This document shows, piece after piece, positions 1 through 5,138 of a DNA stretch of 9,065 nucleotides. Each line of letters starts with the position of its first letter. Positions within the stretch are counted from its first letter, which is position 1. Source of the stretch: Acidovorax sp. Lineage in GTDB: Bacteria; Pseudomonadota; Gammaproteobacteria; Burkholderiales; Burkholderiaceae_C. The position numbers were made by a program, and so were the translations under genes. The notes below the pieces were generated by a model. It made no database searches. It was given only the letters and a program-made list of their open reading frames with translations, and was not told the origin of the DNA. The DNA is taken from the NCBI GenBank assembly GCA_030150585.1, contig JASLFM010000529.1:1-9065 (forward strand). The letters run 5' to 3'.

Positions 1-113
1 TGCAGCATGCCAGCCGCCTGATCGGTGACTGGATCCACTTCTACAACCACCGGCGCCCGCACCAGGCGCTGAAAATGAGAACACCCGCTGAGGCGTTTGC
101 ATTAGCGGCCTGA
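1..113 (+). CDS. IS3-family transposase (OrfB), C-terminal end only
   Basis: The frame starting at position 3 reads to a TGA at 111-113 and gives 36 residues. They contain FYNHRRPHQAL followed by RTPAEAF, the characteristic C-terminal end of the DDE integrase-core transposases of the IS3 family, just after the helix carrying the catalytic Glu. The catalytic D, D and E lie outside the window. The sequence differs from the complete IS407-type transposase at 2640-3473, so this is a second, different element. The frame is the same as that of cho, with a single stop codon and one codon between them. Confidence 0.85.
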   Translation, partial: QHASRLIGDWIHFYNHRRPHQALKMRTPAEAFALAA

Positions 114-141
114 CCTGTGCAGGTTCTGCTGGGTCAATACA
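1..141 (+). mobile_element. Right end of an IS3-family insertion sequence (partial)
   Basis: The window begins inside an insertion sequence whose transposase ends at 113. The right boundary is not certain. A plausible terminus is the stretch ending at 141, because read on the minus strand it begins TGTATTGACCCA, and IS3-family ends commonly begin TG and carry a C-run. The left end lies outside the window, so neither the inverted repeat nor a target duplication can be checked. If this boundary is right, the element ends inside the first codons of cho and supplies its start codon. Confidence 0.5.
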
Positions 142-1028
142 TCCCGGCACGCCGCCGCCCTGAGTTCGATGAAGCCAGGTACTACGAATACCCCGAGCAC
201 CTGCGCGCAGCCCTTGCCGACATGCCTGCAGCGCCCGGGGTGTACATCTTCCATGGCGAGGAAGGCGACCTGCCGCTGTACATCGGCAAGAGCATCAGCT
301 TGCGCAGCCGTTTGCTGGCCCACCTGCGCACCCCCGACGAAGCGCGCATGCTTCGCCAGACCCGGCGCATCAGCCATATCCGCACGGCGGGAGAGATTGG
401 AGCCCTGCTGCTGGAAGCGAAACTTATCAAGGAACTGCACCCGCTGTTCAACCAGAAGCTGCGCCGCAGCCGCCAGCTGTGTGCGCTGCGCATGAACGGC
501 GACCGGCCCGAGGTGGTGTATGCCAAGGACATCCAGTTCGCCACCGAATCCGGCCTGTACGGCCTGTACAACAGCCACCGGGCGGCCCAGGAAGGACTGT
601 GCAAGCTCGCAGACCAGCACAAGCTCTGCTACGGCGCACTCGGCCTGGAAAAGCTCCCGCCCGGCAAGGCGTGCTTCAGGGCCATGCTGCACCAGTGCGC
701 CGGGGTCTGCCGGGGTGATGAATCGCCGCACGCACACCGCCAGCGCCTCTTCACCGCGCTGCTAGACCTGCATATCGCCACCTGGCCGTATCCGGGCACG
801 GTCGGTCTGGTCGAACGCTTCACCCCCGAGCGGAACGAATCGGCACTGCCACCCCATCCCAACGATGTCCAGATCCATGTGCTGCGCCACTGGTGCTACC
901 TGGGCAGCGTGAGCAAGCCCGAAGAAGCGTCGGCACTGGATTGCGTGGCGGCGGGATTCGACGCCGATGGCTACAAGATCCTGTGCAAGCCGCTGCTCAG
1001 CGGGCGCAGCGAGATCATTCTGCTGTGA
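117..1028 (+). CDS. cho: Cho, UvrC-homologous excinuclease (GIY-YIG endonuclease)
   Basis: Cho is a UvrC paralogue that, together with UvrA and UvrB, makes the 3' incision in nucleotide excision repair, further from the lesion than UvrC does; in E. coli it is SOS-induced. The 303-residue product is close to the E. coli length. The GIY-YIG nuclease domain fills about residues 38-115: PGVYIF at 40-45, LYIGKS at 54-59, arginines at 63 and 65, and the metal-binding Glu100 in LLLEAKLIKE. A Cys-containing UvrC-like segment follows (C171, C186, C194, C198), and the C-terminus has the Cho-typical DGYKILCKPLLSG. The GTG at 117 is the only start that keeps the conserved YEYPEHLR segment (23-30); the next in-frame ATG is codon 36. 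No Shine-Dalgarno is visible, but the transposase stop lies 3 bases upstream, so translational coupling is possible. The native promoter appears to have been displaced by the IS. umuC follows after 19 bases. Confidence 0.9.
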   Translation: MQVLLGQYIPARRRPEFDEARYYEYPEHLRAALADMPAAPGVYIFHGEEGDLPLYIGKSISLRSRLLAHLRTPDEARMLRQTRRISHIRTAGEIGALLLEAKLIKELHPLFNQKLRRSRQLCALRMNGDRPEVVYAKDIQFATESGLYGLYNSHRAAQEGLCKLADQHKLCYGALGLEKLPPGKACFRAMLHQCAGVCRGDESPHAHRQRLFTALLDLHIATWPYPGTVGLVERFTPERNESALPPHPNDVQIHVLRHWCYLGSVSKPEEASALDCVAAGFDADGYKILCKPLLSGRSEIILL

Positions 1029-1047
1029 CCCTTGGGCAGGAGCAGCC

Positions 1048-2340
1048 ATGTACGCGCTGGTCGATGGCAACAACTTCTACGTCAGTTGCGAGAGGGTGTT
1101 CCGGCCCGATCTGCAGCACCGGCCGGTCATCGTTCTGAGCAACAATGATGGCTGCGCTATTGCGCGCTCCAACGAAGCCAAGGCCCTGGGGGTGCGCATG
1201 GGACACCCCTGGCATGAGATCCGGCACCTGGAGCATGAGGCGGGCTTGGTGGCCCTATCGGCCAACTTTGCACTGTACGGGGACATGAGCGACCGCATGG
1301 CCAGCCTGGTGGCAGGGCTGGGCCACCGGCAGGAGGTGTACTCCATCGATGAGAGCTTTGTGGATCTCAGTGGCATCCGGGGCGACCTGACCGAACGAGC
1401 CCATGCCATCCGTGCCCGGGTACTGCAGTGGGTGGGCATACCCTGCGGGGTCGGCATTGCACCGACCAAGACCCTGGCCAAGTTGGCCAACCATGTGGCC
1501 AAGACGGCTGAACGCAAACCAGGCTCCTACCCTGCAGAACTGGCCCAGGTCTGCAACCTCGCGCAATTGCCCCGTGAAGAACTGGATCTGGTGCTGAAAG
1601 CGACCGAAGTGGGAGAAGTGTGGGGCGTGGGGCGCAAGATCGCGGCCCAGCTCAAGGAAGCGGGCATCGAGACCGTGCGGGACCTGGCTCGGCTCGATCC
1701 AGCCACTGTGCGCAGGCGCTGGTCCGTGGTGCTGGAGCGCACGGTGCGAGAGCTGCAAGGCATGCCCTGCATCGGACTGGATGACCAACCGCCACCCAAG
1801 AGGGAAATTGCCTGCACGCGTTCCTTCGGGCACCCCGTGAGTGACCTCCCTGCGCTGGAACAGGCTGTGAGCACGTTTGCCAGCATGGCAGCGCAGAAGC
1901 TGCGCAGGCAGGGCAGCCACACCGCCCATGTGCTGGTGTTCATCCACACGAGCCCTTACCGCAAGGGGCCGCAGTACGCGCGCTCGATCACCGTGCCGCT
2001 GCAAAGCACCACCAGTGACACCGTGCCGATTGCCAATGCTGCCTTGATCGGCCTGCGCCGAATCTACCGGCCAGGCTATGCCTTCATCAAGGCCGGCGTC
2101 ATGCTGCTTGATTTGCACAGCGCATGCTTGCGGCAAGGGGAACTTGAGTTGGAACCCCTGGATCAGCAGGAAGCGTCCCGTGAGCGGCTGATGGGGGTGG
2201 TCGATGAACTCAACCAGCGCTATGGACGCGGGACGGTGAAGCTCGCCAGCGCCGGAGTGCAGGTGCCGGGAGAGCGTGCTAGTTGGGCGATGCGGCAGGA
2301 GCGCAGGTCACCGGCCCGACGTCCCCCCGGATTTGAGTAG
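1048..2340 (+). CDS. umuC: UmuC-type Y-family DNA polymerase (Pol V catalytic subunit), 3' end remodelled by an IS
   Basis: UmuC is the catalytic subunit of the error-prone translesion polymerase Pol V, which acts with cleaved UmuD and RecA. The 430-residue product starts at the ATG at 1048, with an AGGAG at 1038-1042 upstream. Catalytic acidic residues are D6 in LVDGNNFYVSCE and D101-E102 in YSIDESFVDL. The palm/fingers signature GVGIAPTKTLAKLANH (134-149) is present, a helix-hairpin-helix thumb lies near 190-225, and the little finger runs to about 355. The usual clamp-binding QLxLF is replaced by ELELE at 365-369. The C-terminus normally reads like SPxYTT with about ten further residues. 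Here it diverges after SPA (421-423), and residues 426-430 plus the TAG stop are encoded by the left end of the IS407-type element. The polymerase core is intact, so activity is possible but unproven. No umuD lies in the window. Probably co-transcribed with cho. Confidence 0.92.
   Translation: MYALVDGNNFYVSCERVFRPDLQHRPVIVLSNNDGCAIARSNEAKALGVRMGHPWHEIRHLEHEAGLVALSANFALYGDMSDRMASLVAGLGHRQEVYSIDESFVDLSGIRGDLTERAHAIRARVLQWVGIPCGVGIAPTKTLAKLANHVAKTAERKPGSYPAELAQVCNLAQLPREELDLVLKATEVGEVWGVGRKIAAQLKEAGIETVRDLARLDPATVRRRWSVVLERTVRELQGMPCIGLDDQPPPKREIACTRSFGHPVSDLPALEQAVSTFASMAAQKLRRQGSHTAHVLVFIHTSPYRKGPQYARSITVPLQSTTSDTVPIANAALIGLRRIYRPGYAFIKAGVMLLDLHSACLRQGELELEPLDQQEASRERLMGVVDELNQRYGRGTVKLASAGVQVPGERASWAMRQERRSPARRPPGFE
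2319..2322. repeat. Left copy of 4-bp target duplication ACGT
   Basis: ACGT directly abuts the C6 start of the element and is repeated directly after its G6 end at 3513-3516. A 4-bp duplication is usual for IS407-group elements. The motif is self-complementary, so it could also be read as part of a longer inverted repeat. Confidence 0.65.
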
Positions 2341-2357
2341 CGTCTGACTCTGGAGTC
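2323..2357 (+). repeat. Left terminal inverted repeat of the IS407-type element
   Basis: It pairs with 3479-3512. Shared blocks are the six-C run, TTTGAGTAGC and TGGAGTC, with a one-base length difference just after the C run. Its GAGTAG provides the last sense codon and the stop codon of the modified umuC. Confidence 0.8.
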
Positions 2358-2382
2358 CAATCCCGAAGACAGGAGATTGGAC

Positions 2383-2646
2383 GTGAAGAAGAGATTTACA
2401 GAAGAACAGATCATTGGCTTCCTGCGCGAAGCCGAGACAGGCCTGCCGGTGGCCGAGTTATGTCGTCGGCACGGTTTCTCGGAAGCCAGCTACTACCTCT
2501 GGCGCAACAAGTTCGGCGGCATGAGCGTCTCGGACGCCAAACGGCTCAAGGAACTCGAACTTGAAAACACTCGCCTCAAACGGCTGCTGGCCGAGTCGAT
2601 GCTGGAGAACGAGGTGACGAAAGAAGCCTTGAGAAAAAAGTGGTGA
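2383..2646 (+). CDS. IS407-type transposase OrfA
   Basis: OrfA is the DNA-binding, N-terminal part of an IS3-family transposase. The GTG at 2383 is chosen because it has AGGAGA at 2371-2376 with 6-base spacing and gives the typical KKRFTEEQI start. The product is 87 residues. A helix-turn-helix (about 6-45) includes LCRRHGFSEASYYLWRNKFGG, and a heptad leucine-rich coiled coil follows at about 51-76. At its end, AGA AAA AAG TGG TGA contains the in-frame slippery heptamer A AAA AAG (2634-2640). A -1 shift there joins it to OrfB and makes the full OrfAB transposase. Confidence 0.93.
   Translation: MKKRFTEEQIIGFLREAETGLPVAELCRRHGFSEASYYLWRNKFGGMSVSDAKRLKELELENTRLKRLLAESMLENEVTKEALRKKW
2634..2640 (+). 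promoter_or_regulatory. Slippery heptamer A AAA AAG for -1 programmed frameshifting
   Basis: The heptamer is in the correct register of OrfA (A, AAA, AAG) four bases before the OrfA stop. The -1 frame continues directly into OrfB. IS3-family elements generally use this arrangement to make their active transposase. Confidence 0.8.
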
Positions 2647-3473
2647 GCGCACCCGCACGGCGCGAGCTGGTGCGCCACATGATGGGCTGCGGACTGAGCG
2701 AACGCCGTTCACTGCGCATCATCGGCATGAGCGCCAGCGCTTACCGTTATGAGCCCGCTGCAGACCAAAACGGCGCCTTGAAGGACAAGATCATCGCCCT
2801 GGCGCAACGCCATCGCCGTTACGGTGCGGGCATGATCTACCTGAAGCTGCGCCAGGCCGGTGAGATCGTCAACCACAAGCGCGTCGAGCGCCTGTATGCC
2901 CAGGCAGGTCTGCAGGTCAGGAAGCGAAAGCGCAAGAAGATTCCGCAAGCCGATCGCCACCCTCTGCAGCGCCCGATGGCGGCCAACCAGGTGTGGTCGA
3001 TGGACTTCGTCTTTGACCGAACGGCCGAAGGGCGCAGCATCAAGAGCCTGACGGTGGTCGATGATGCGACCCACGAAGCGGTAGCCATCGTGGCCGAGCG
3101 GGCGATGGGCGGCCACCAGTTGACGCGGATTCTGGATCAGCTCGCCATCACAAGGGGACTGCCCAAGGCGATCCGTACAGACAACGGCAAGGAGTTCTGC
3201 GGTCGAGCCATGCTGAACTGGGCGCACGCCAGGGGTGTTCAGCTGTTCCTCATCGAACCTGGCAAGCCCAACCAGAATGCCTATATCGAATCGTTCAACG
3301 GCCGCTTCAGGGAGGAATGCCTGAATGAGCACTGGTTTACCAGCTTGGCACACGCCCGTGTGATCGTCGAGGCTTGGCGCCGCGAATACAACGAGGAGCG
3401 TCCGAAGAAGTCCCTCGGCGGATTGACCCCAGCTGCACATGCCCAAAGGCTGACCCAAAACCCGTTAAATTAA
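2640..3473 (+). CDS. IS407-type transposase OrfB (DDE integrase core)
   Basis: This is the catalytic part of the transposase, expressed mainly as an OrfAB fusion through the -1 shift at 2634-2640; GTG codons at 2640 and 2643 could also start it alone. From 2640 it has 277 residues. An N-terminal HTH_21-like segment contains RRYGAGMIYLKLR (59-71). The integrase core runs from about 115 to 270 with catalytic D122 (VWSMDFVFD), D181 (IRTDNGKEF) and E217 (NAYIESFNGRFREECL), giving the DD(35)E spacing. The C-terminus has the usual WRREYNEERPKKSLGGLTP. No frame disruption is visible. Confidence 0.95.
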   Translation: MVSAPARRELVRHMMGCGLSERRSLRIIGMSASAYRYEPAADQNGALKDKIIALAQRHRRYGAGMIYLKLRQAGEIVNHKRVERLYAQAGLQVRKRKRKKIPQADRHPLQRPMAANQVWSMDFVFDRTAEGRSIKSLTVVDDATHEAVAIVAERAMGGHQLTRILDQLAITRGLPKAIRTDNGKEFCGRAMLNWAHARGVQLFLIEPGKPNQNAYIESFNGRFREECLNEHWFTSLAHARVIVEAWRREYNEERPKKSLGGLTPAAHAQRLTQNPLN

Positions 3474-3478
3474 CTCCA

Positions 3479-3512
3479 GACTCCAAAGCTCAGTGCTACT
3501 CAAAACGGGGGG
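3479..3512 (-). repeat. Right terminal inverted repeat of the IS407-type element
   Basis: The reverse complement reads six C, then GTTTTGAGTAGC, and later TTTGGAGTC, matching the left end at 2323-2357 with a few mismatches and one indel. It begins 5 bases after the OrfB stop codon. Confidence 0.8.
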
Positions 3513-3516
3513 ACGT
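3513..3516. repeat. Right copy of 4-bp target duplication ACGT
   Basis: Matches 2319-2322. Removing the IS and one copy rebuilds the 12-bp palindrome CCCGACGTCGGG, with the insertion at its centre. Confidence 0.65.
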
Positions 3517-3780
3517 CGGGAATTCTCTACTTCCGGGTGGTTCAGGTTTTCGAGGGGACTTCAACCAGCTTTCAAGCCTTCATCGTCCTCTTCCCATAGG
3601 GATAGCGTTCCCATATCACCGAAGCCCAATGGTCGGAAAGTGTTGAGGGCCGGGACAAGCTTTTGGAGCACTCCTGTGACAGCTGCGAGCTCTACCGGGC
3701 TTAAGTGGCAGATGGCGTCACGAGTTAAGGTGTTGATTTACAATATTTTTTATCGTTTTACACCTGATGCCCACATCCGA
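3517..3780. other. Non-coding or decayed stretch at the inferred right end of the island
   Basis: No frame here encodes anything I recognise, and no start has a credible ribosome-binding site. Short open frames spanning it lack domain-like sequence. Base composition is clearly more AT-rich than the genes on either side, especially near 3735-3760, where a run of six T occurs. The umuC reading frame, if continued past the IS insertion point, does not give a recognisable UmuC C-terminus here. It contains two copies of TTCCCATA at about 3592 and 3609, and ACACCTG at 3760-3766, which is complementary to CAGGTGT at 3789-3795. By position this is where integrase or excisionase arm sites would be expected, but none can be assigned. 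Confidence 0.5.
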
Positions 3781-3804
3781 GACCATTGCAGGTGTGCAAT
3801 GGTC
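3781..3804. repeat. Perfect 10-bp inverted repeat next to the tRNA scar
   Basis: GACCATTGCA, a GGTG loop, then TGCAATGGTC: a perfect 10-bp palindrome ending 3 bases before the tRNA-like segment. As RNA it would form a stable hairpin, but no U-run follows, so it is not a typical intrinsic terminator. Its place beside an inferred attachment site makes a protein-binding role (recombinase or accessory factor) or part of the core recombination region plausible. This is inference. Confidence 0.75.
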
Positions 3805-3807
3805 TTC

Positions 3808-3857
3808 TTCGGCTCATAACCCAAAGGTCGGAGGTTCAAATCCTCCTCGCGCAACCA
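3808..3857 (+). other. 3' part of a tRNA gene (CAT anticodon): inferred attachment site of an integrative element
   Basis: The anticodon loop CTCATAA (3813-3819) carries CAT, so the parent is elongator tRNA-Met or tRNA-Ile2. It is followed by CCCAA (3820-3824), the variable loop AGGTC, and a perfect T arm GGAGG/TTCAAAT/CCTCC (3830-3846). The acceptor 3' strand TCGCGCA (3847-3853), discriminator A and encoded CCA (3855-3857) follow. The 5' anticodon strand TTCGG (3808-3812) pairs imperfectly, with one C-C mismatch, and upstream there is no D arm or matching 5' acceptor strand. This is what remains at the distal end when an island integrates into a tRNA 3' half: the intact tRNA is restored at the other end. 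The island therefore lies to the left. Probably not a functional tRNA. Confidence 0.85.
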
Positions 3858-3862
3858 AATCG

Positions 3863-3892
3863 AAAAACGCCCACTCTCCAGTGGGCGTTTTT
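3863..3892. terminator. Bidirectional rho-independent terminator
   Basis: A perfect 13-bp stem (AAAAACGCCCACT paired with AGTGGGCGTTTTT) has a CTCC loop. T-runs on the plus strand and, from the A-run, on the minus strand let it act both ways. It lies just after the tRNA 3' end and before the converging VOC gene, so it probably terminated the original tRNA transcript and also ends the minus-strand GST-VOC transcript. Confidence 0.92.
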
Positions 3893-3911
3893 GTTTTTGG
3901 GCTTCTTGCGT

Positions 3912-4328
3912 TCAGCTCGCGTAGACCTGCTCCAGCGAGCGAAAACCCTTGATCTCGATCGGGTTGCCGCTCGGATCGTGGAAGAACATGGTCCATTGCT
4001 CGCCGGGCTGGCCTTCGAAGCGCACCTGGGGTTCGAGCACGAAGGCTGTGCCCGCAGCGCGCAGGCGCTCGGCCAGGGCCTGCCATGCGGGTAGTTCCAG
4101 GATGAGGCCGAAATGCGGCATGGGCACGAGGTGGTCGCCCACATGCCCCGTACGCGTACTCGCGAAGGGCTCGCCGAGGTGCAGCGAGATCTGGTGGCCG
4201 AAGAAGTCGAAATCCACCCAGGTGTCGGTGCTGCGGCCCTCCTGGCAGCCGAGCACGCCGCCGTAGAAACGGCGTGCGGCGTCGAGGTCGGTCACATGGA
4301 AGGCGAGGTGGAAGAGGCTGCGGGGCAT
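3912..4328 (-). CDS. VOC-fold protein (glyoxalase / type I extradiol dioxygenase-like)
   Basis: Small metal-binding protein of the vicinal oxygen chelate superfamily; the substrate is unknown. From the ATG at 4328, chosen for GGGGA with 5-base spacing, the product is 138 residues, the usual size for one domain with two beta-alpha-beta-beta-beta modules. In-frame ATGs at 4334 and 4340 are alternatives. Module 1 begins FHLAFHVTDLDAARRFYGGVLG; module 2 contains PMPHFGLILEL and ends with FHDPSGNPIEIKGF. Likely metal ligands are H7, H72 and E125, the His-His-Glu set seen in extradiol dioxygenases and FosA-type enzymes. The start lies 26 bases after the GST stop, so the two are probably one operon. 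That suggests a thiol-conjugation or detoxification role, but neither domain fixes a substrate. Confidence 0.88.
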   Translation of the reverse strand: MPRSLFHLAFHVTDLDAARRFYGGVLGCQEGRSTDTWVDFDFFGHQISLHLGEPFASTRTGHVGDHLVPMPHFGLILELPAWQALAERLRAAGTAFVLEPQVRFEGQPGEQWTMFFHDPSGNPIEIKGFRSLEQVYAS

Positions 4329-4354
4329 GGTCATCCCCATAGCATAGCCGGGCC

Positions 4355-5002
4355 TCAGGCCTTCTTTGGGCGCGCCAGCATATCGGCCGTGCTGGCCTTG
4401 CGGTCGGCATTGACGCGCTGCACATGGGGCCGTTCGGCCATGCGCGCGAGGTACTCGCGCACGGGCAGGTGCGCCAGCATGTCGTGGCCGTAGATGATCT
4501 TGGTGGTGGCGCTGATGAGCGGCAGGTGCACCACGGCCGCGCAGTCGGCCAGCGTGAAATGCTCGCCCGCTATGCAGGGCGCGAAGCGCGTGAGCCTGGC
4601 GAACGCGGCCACGTTCTTTTCGAGCTGGGCGCGCGTATGGTCGCGCAGCCGCTCGCTCACAGTGCCGCCGAAGAAGGCCTGGGGGTAAAGGTTGCGTGCC
4701 ACCAGTTCCAGGTGCAATTCCATGAAGGTGCACAGCTCGCGTACCTTGGCCGCGCCGTAGGGGTCTGCCGGCACGAGTGCGGGCGTGGGGTACGCGGCCT
4801 CAAGGTAGTCGGCGATGACGGCCGATTCGCACAAGGGCCCTTCCTCGGTCAGCAGATAGGGCACCTTGCCCAGGGGCGAGGCGGACAGCTCGGTCTCGCC
4901 GATCCAGGCCAGCCGTTCCTCGAACGGGATGCCCTTTTCGAGCAGCACGAGCTTGGCCTTGTTGTAGTAGTTGCTGGCGGAAAAGCCGCAGAGGGTGAGC
5001 AT
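4355..5002 (-). CDS. Glutathione S-transferase family protein
   Basis: Cytosolic GST-fold protein of 215 residues, normal for the family, expected to conjugate or reduce substrates with glutathione. The ATG at 5002 has AGGAG seven bases upstream. The N-terminal thioredoxin-like domain (about 1-80) shows SASNYYNKAKLVLLEKGIPF (8-27), a cis-Pro at V47-P48 in GKVPYLL, and the glutathione gamma-glutamyl binding pair E59-S60 in ESAVIADYLE. The helical C-terminal domain (about 88-205) has the conserved N-capping box around TLADCAA (150-156, D153). The catalytic residue cannot be named with confidence: S10 or N11 are positional candidates. First gene of the minus-strand pair with the VOC protein. Confidence 0.92.
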   Translation of the reverse strand: MLTLCGFSASNYYNKAKLVLLEKGIPFEERLAWIGETELSASPLGKVPYLLTEEGPLCESAVIADYLEAAYPTPALVPADPYGAAKVRELCTFMELHLELVARNLYPQAFFGGTVSERLRDHTRAQLEKNVAAFARLTRFAPCIAGEHFTLADCAAVVHLPLISATTKIIYGHDMLAHLPVREYLARMAERPHVQRVNADRKASTADMLARPKKA

Positions 5003-5094
5003 GCAAGGTCTCCTGGGTAAAGGGAAGGTCGTGGCGGCATGCTAGTGGAGTACCTGGCGCACGGGCGTCGCGAAGACGACGTGCGGGCGCCTCC

Positions 5095-5100
5095 TACAAT
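5095..5100 (+). promoter_or_regulatory. Candidate -10 box (TACAAT) upstream of the PCu(A)C gene
   Basis: TACAAT matches the sigma-70 -10 consensus at 5 of 6 positions and stands out in a GC-rich spacer 39 bases before the chosen start. No good -35 is present at 16-18 bases upstream. It lies in the 136-base divergent spacer shared with the GST gene. Confidence 0.4.
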
Positions 5101-5119
5101 CGCCGCAATTAATCGCCGC
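5098..5119 (+). repeat. Two direct copies of AATCGCCGC, 13-base period
   Basis: AATCGCCGC at 5098-5106 recurs at 5111-5119, separated by AATT, between the candidate -10 box and the ribosome-binding site. It could be an operator or chance; nothing else supports a role. Confidence 0.35.
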
Positions 5120-5138
5120 GATGAGTCAGGAGAACACC

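Larger units (their letters stand above)
2323..3512 (+). mobile_element. Complete IS407-group (IS3 family) insertion sequence, 1190 bp
   Basis: The element carries two overlapping transposase frames, imperfect terminal inverted repeats beginning with six C and ending with six G, and a flanking 4-bp ACGT duplication. All of these fit the IS407 group, whose members are about 1.2 kb and make 4-bp duplications. Both reading frames and all three catalytic residues are intact, so the copy could be active. It sits in the last codons of umuC. Ends are assigned at the C6/G6 runs; the flanking CCCG/CGGG makes the match run outward by a further 8 bases, so a slightly longer assignment cannot be excluded. 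Confidence 0.85.

Noticed and set aside
105..135. LexA-like CTG...CAG around the cho start, and CTGTGACAG near 3674
   Set aside because: Spacings do not match CTGT-N8-ACAG or CTG-N10-CAG. The first also lies in the IS end.
1..3512. Composite transposon with cho-umuC between two IS copies
   Set aside because: The left transposase end differs in sequence from the IS407-type element on the right, so the two are not copies of one IS.
3680..3720. D-arm-like CCGGTAGAGC on the minus strand (reverse complement of GCTCTACCGG)
   Set aside because: The surrounding bases do not form the other tRNA arms, so chance similarity is likely.
3374..3819. Two overlapping plus-strand frames of 90 and 108 codons after the IS (3374-3646 and 3493-3819)
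   Set aside because: The starts lie inside the transposase or the IS inverted repeat, without ribosome-binding sites. The sequence is Ser/Pro/Arg-rich and not domain-like.
3740..3857. Complete functional tRNA
   Set aside because: The T arm and anticodon loop are good, but there is no D arm, no 5' acceptor strand complementary to TCGCGCA, and one mismatch in the anticodon stem. The 5' half is replaced by an unrelated palindrome.
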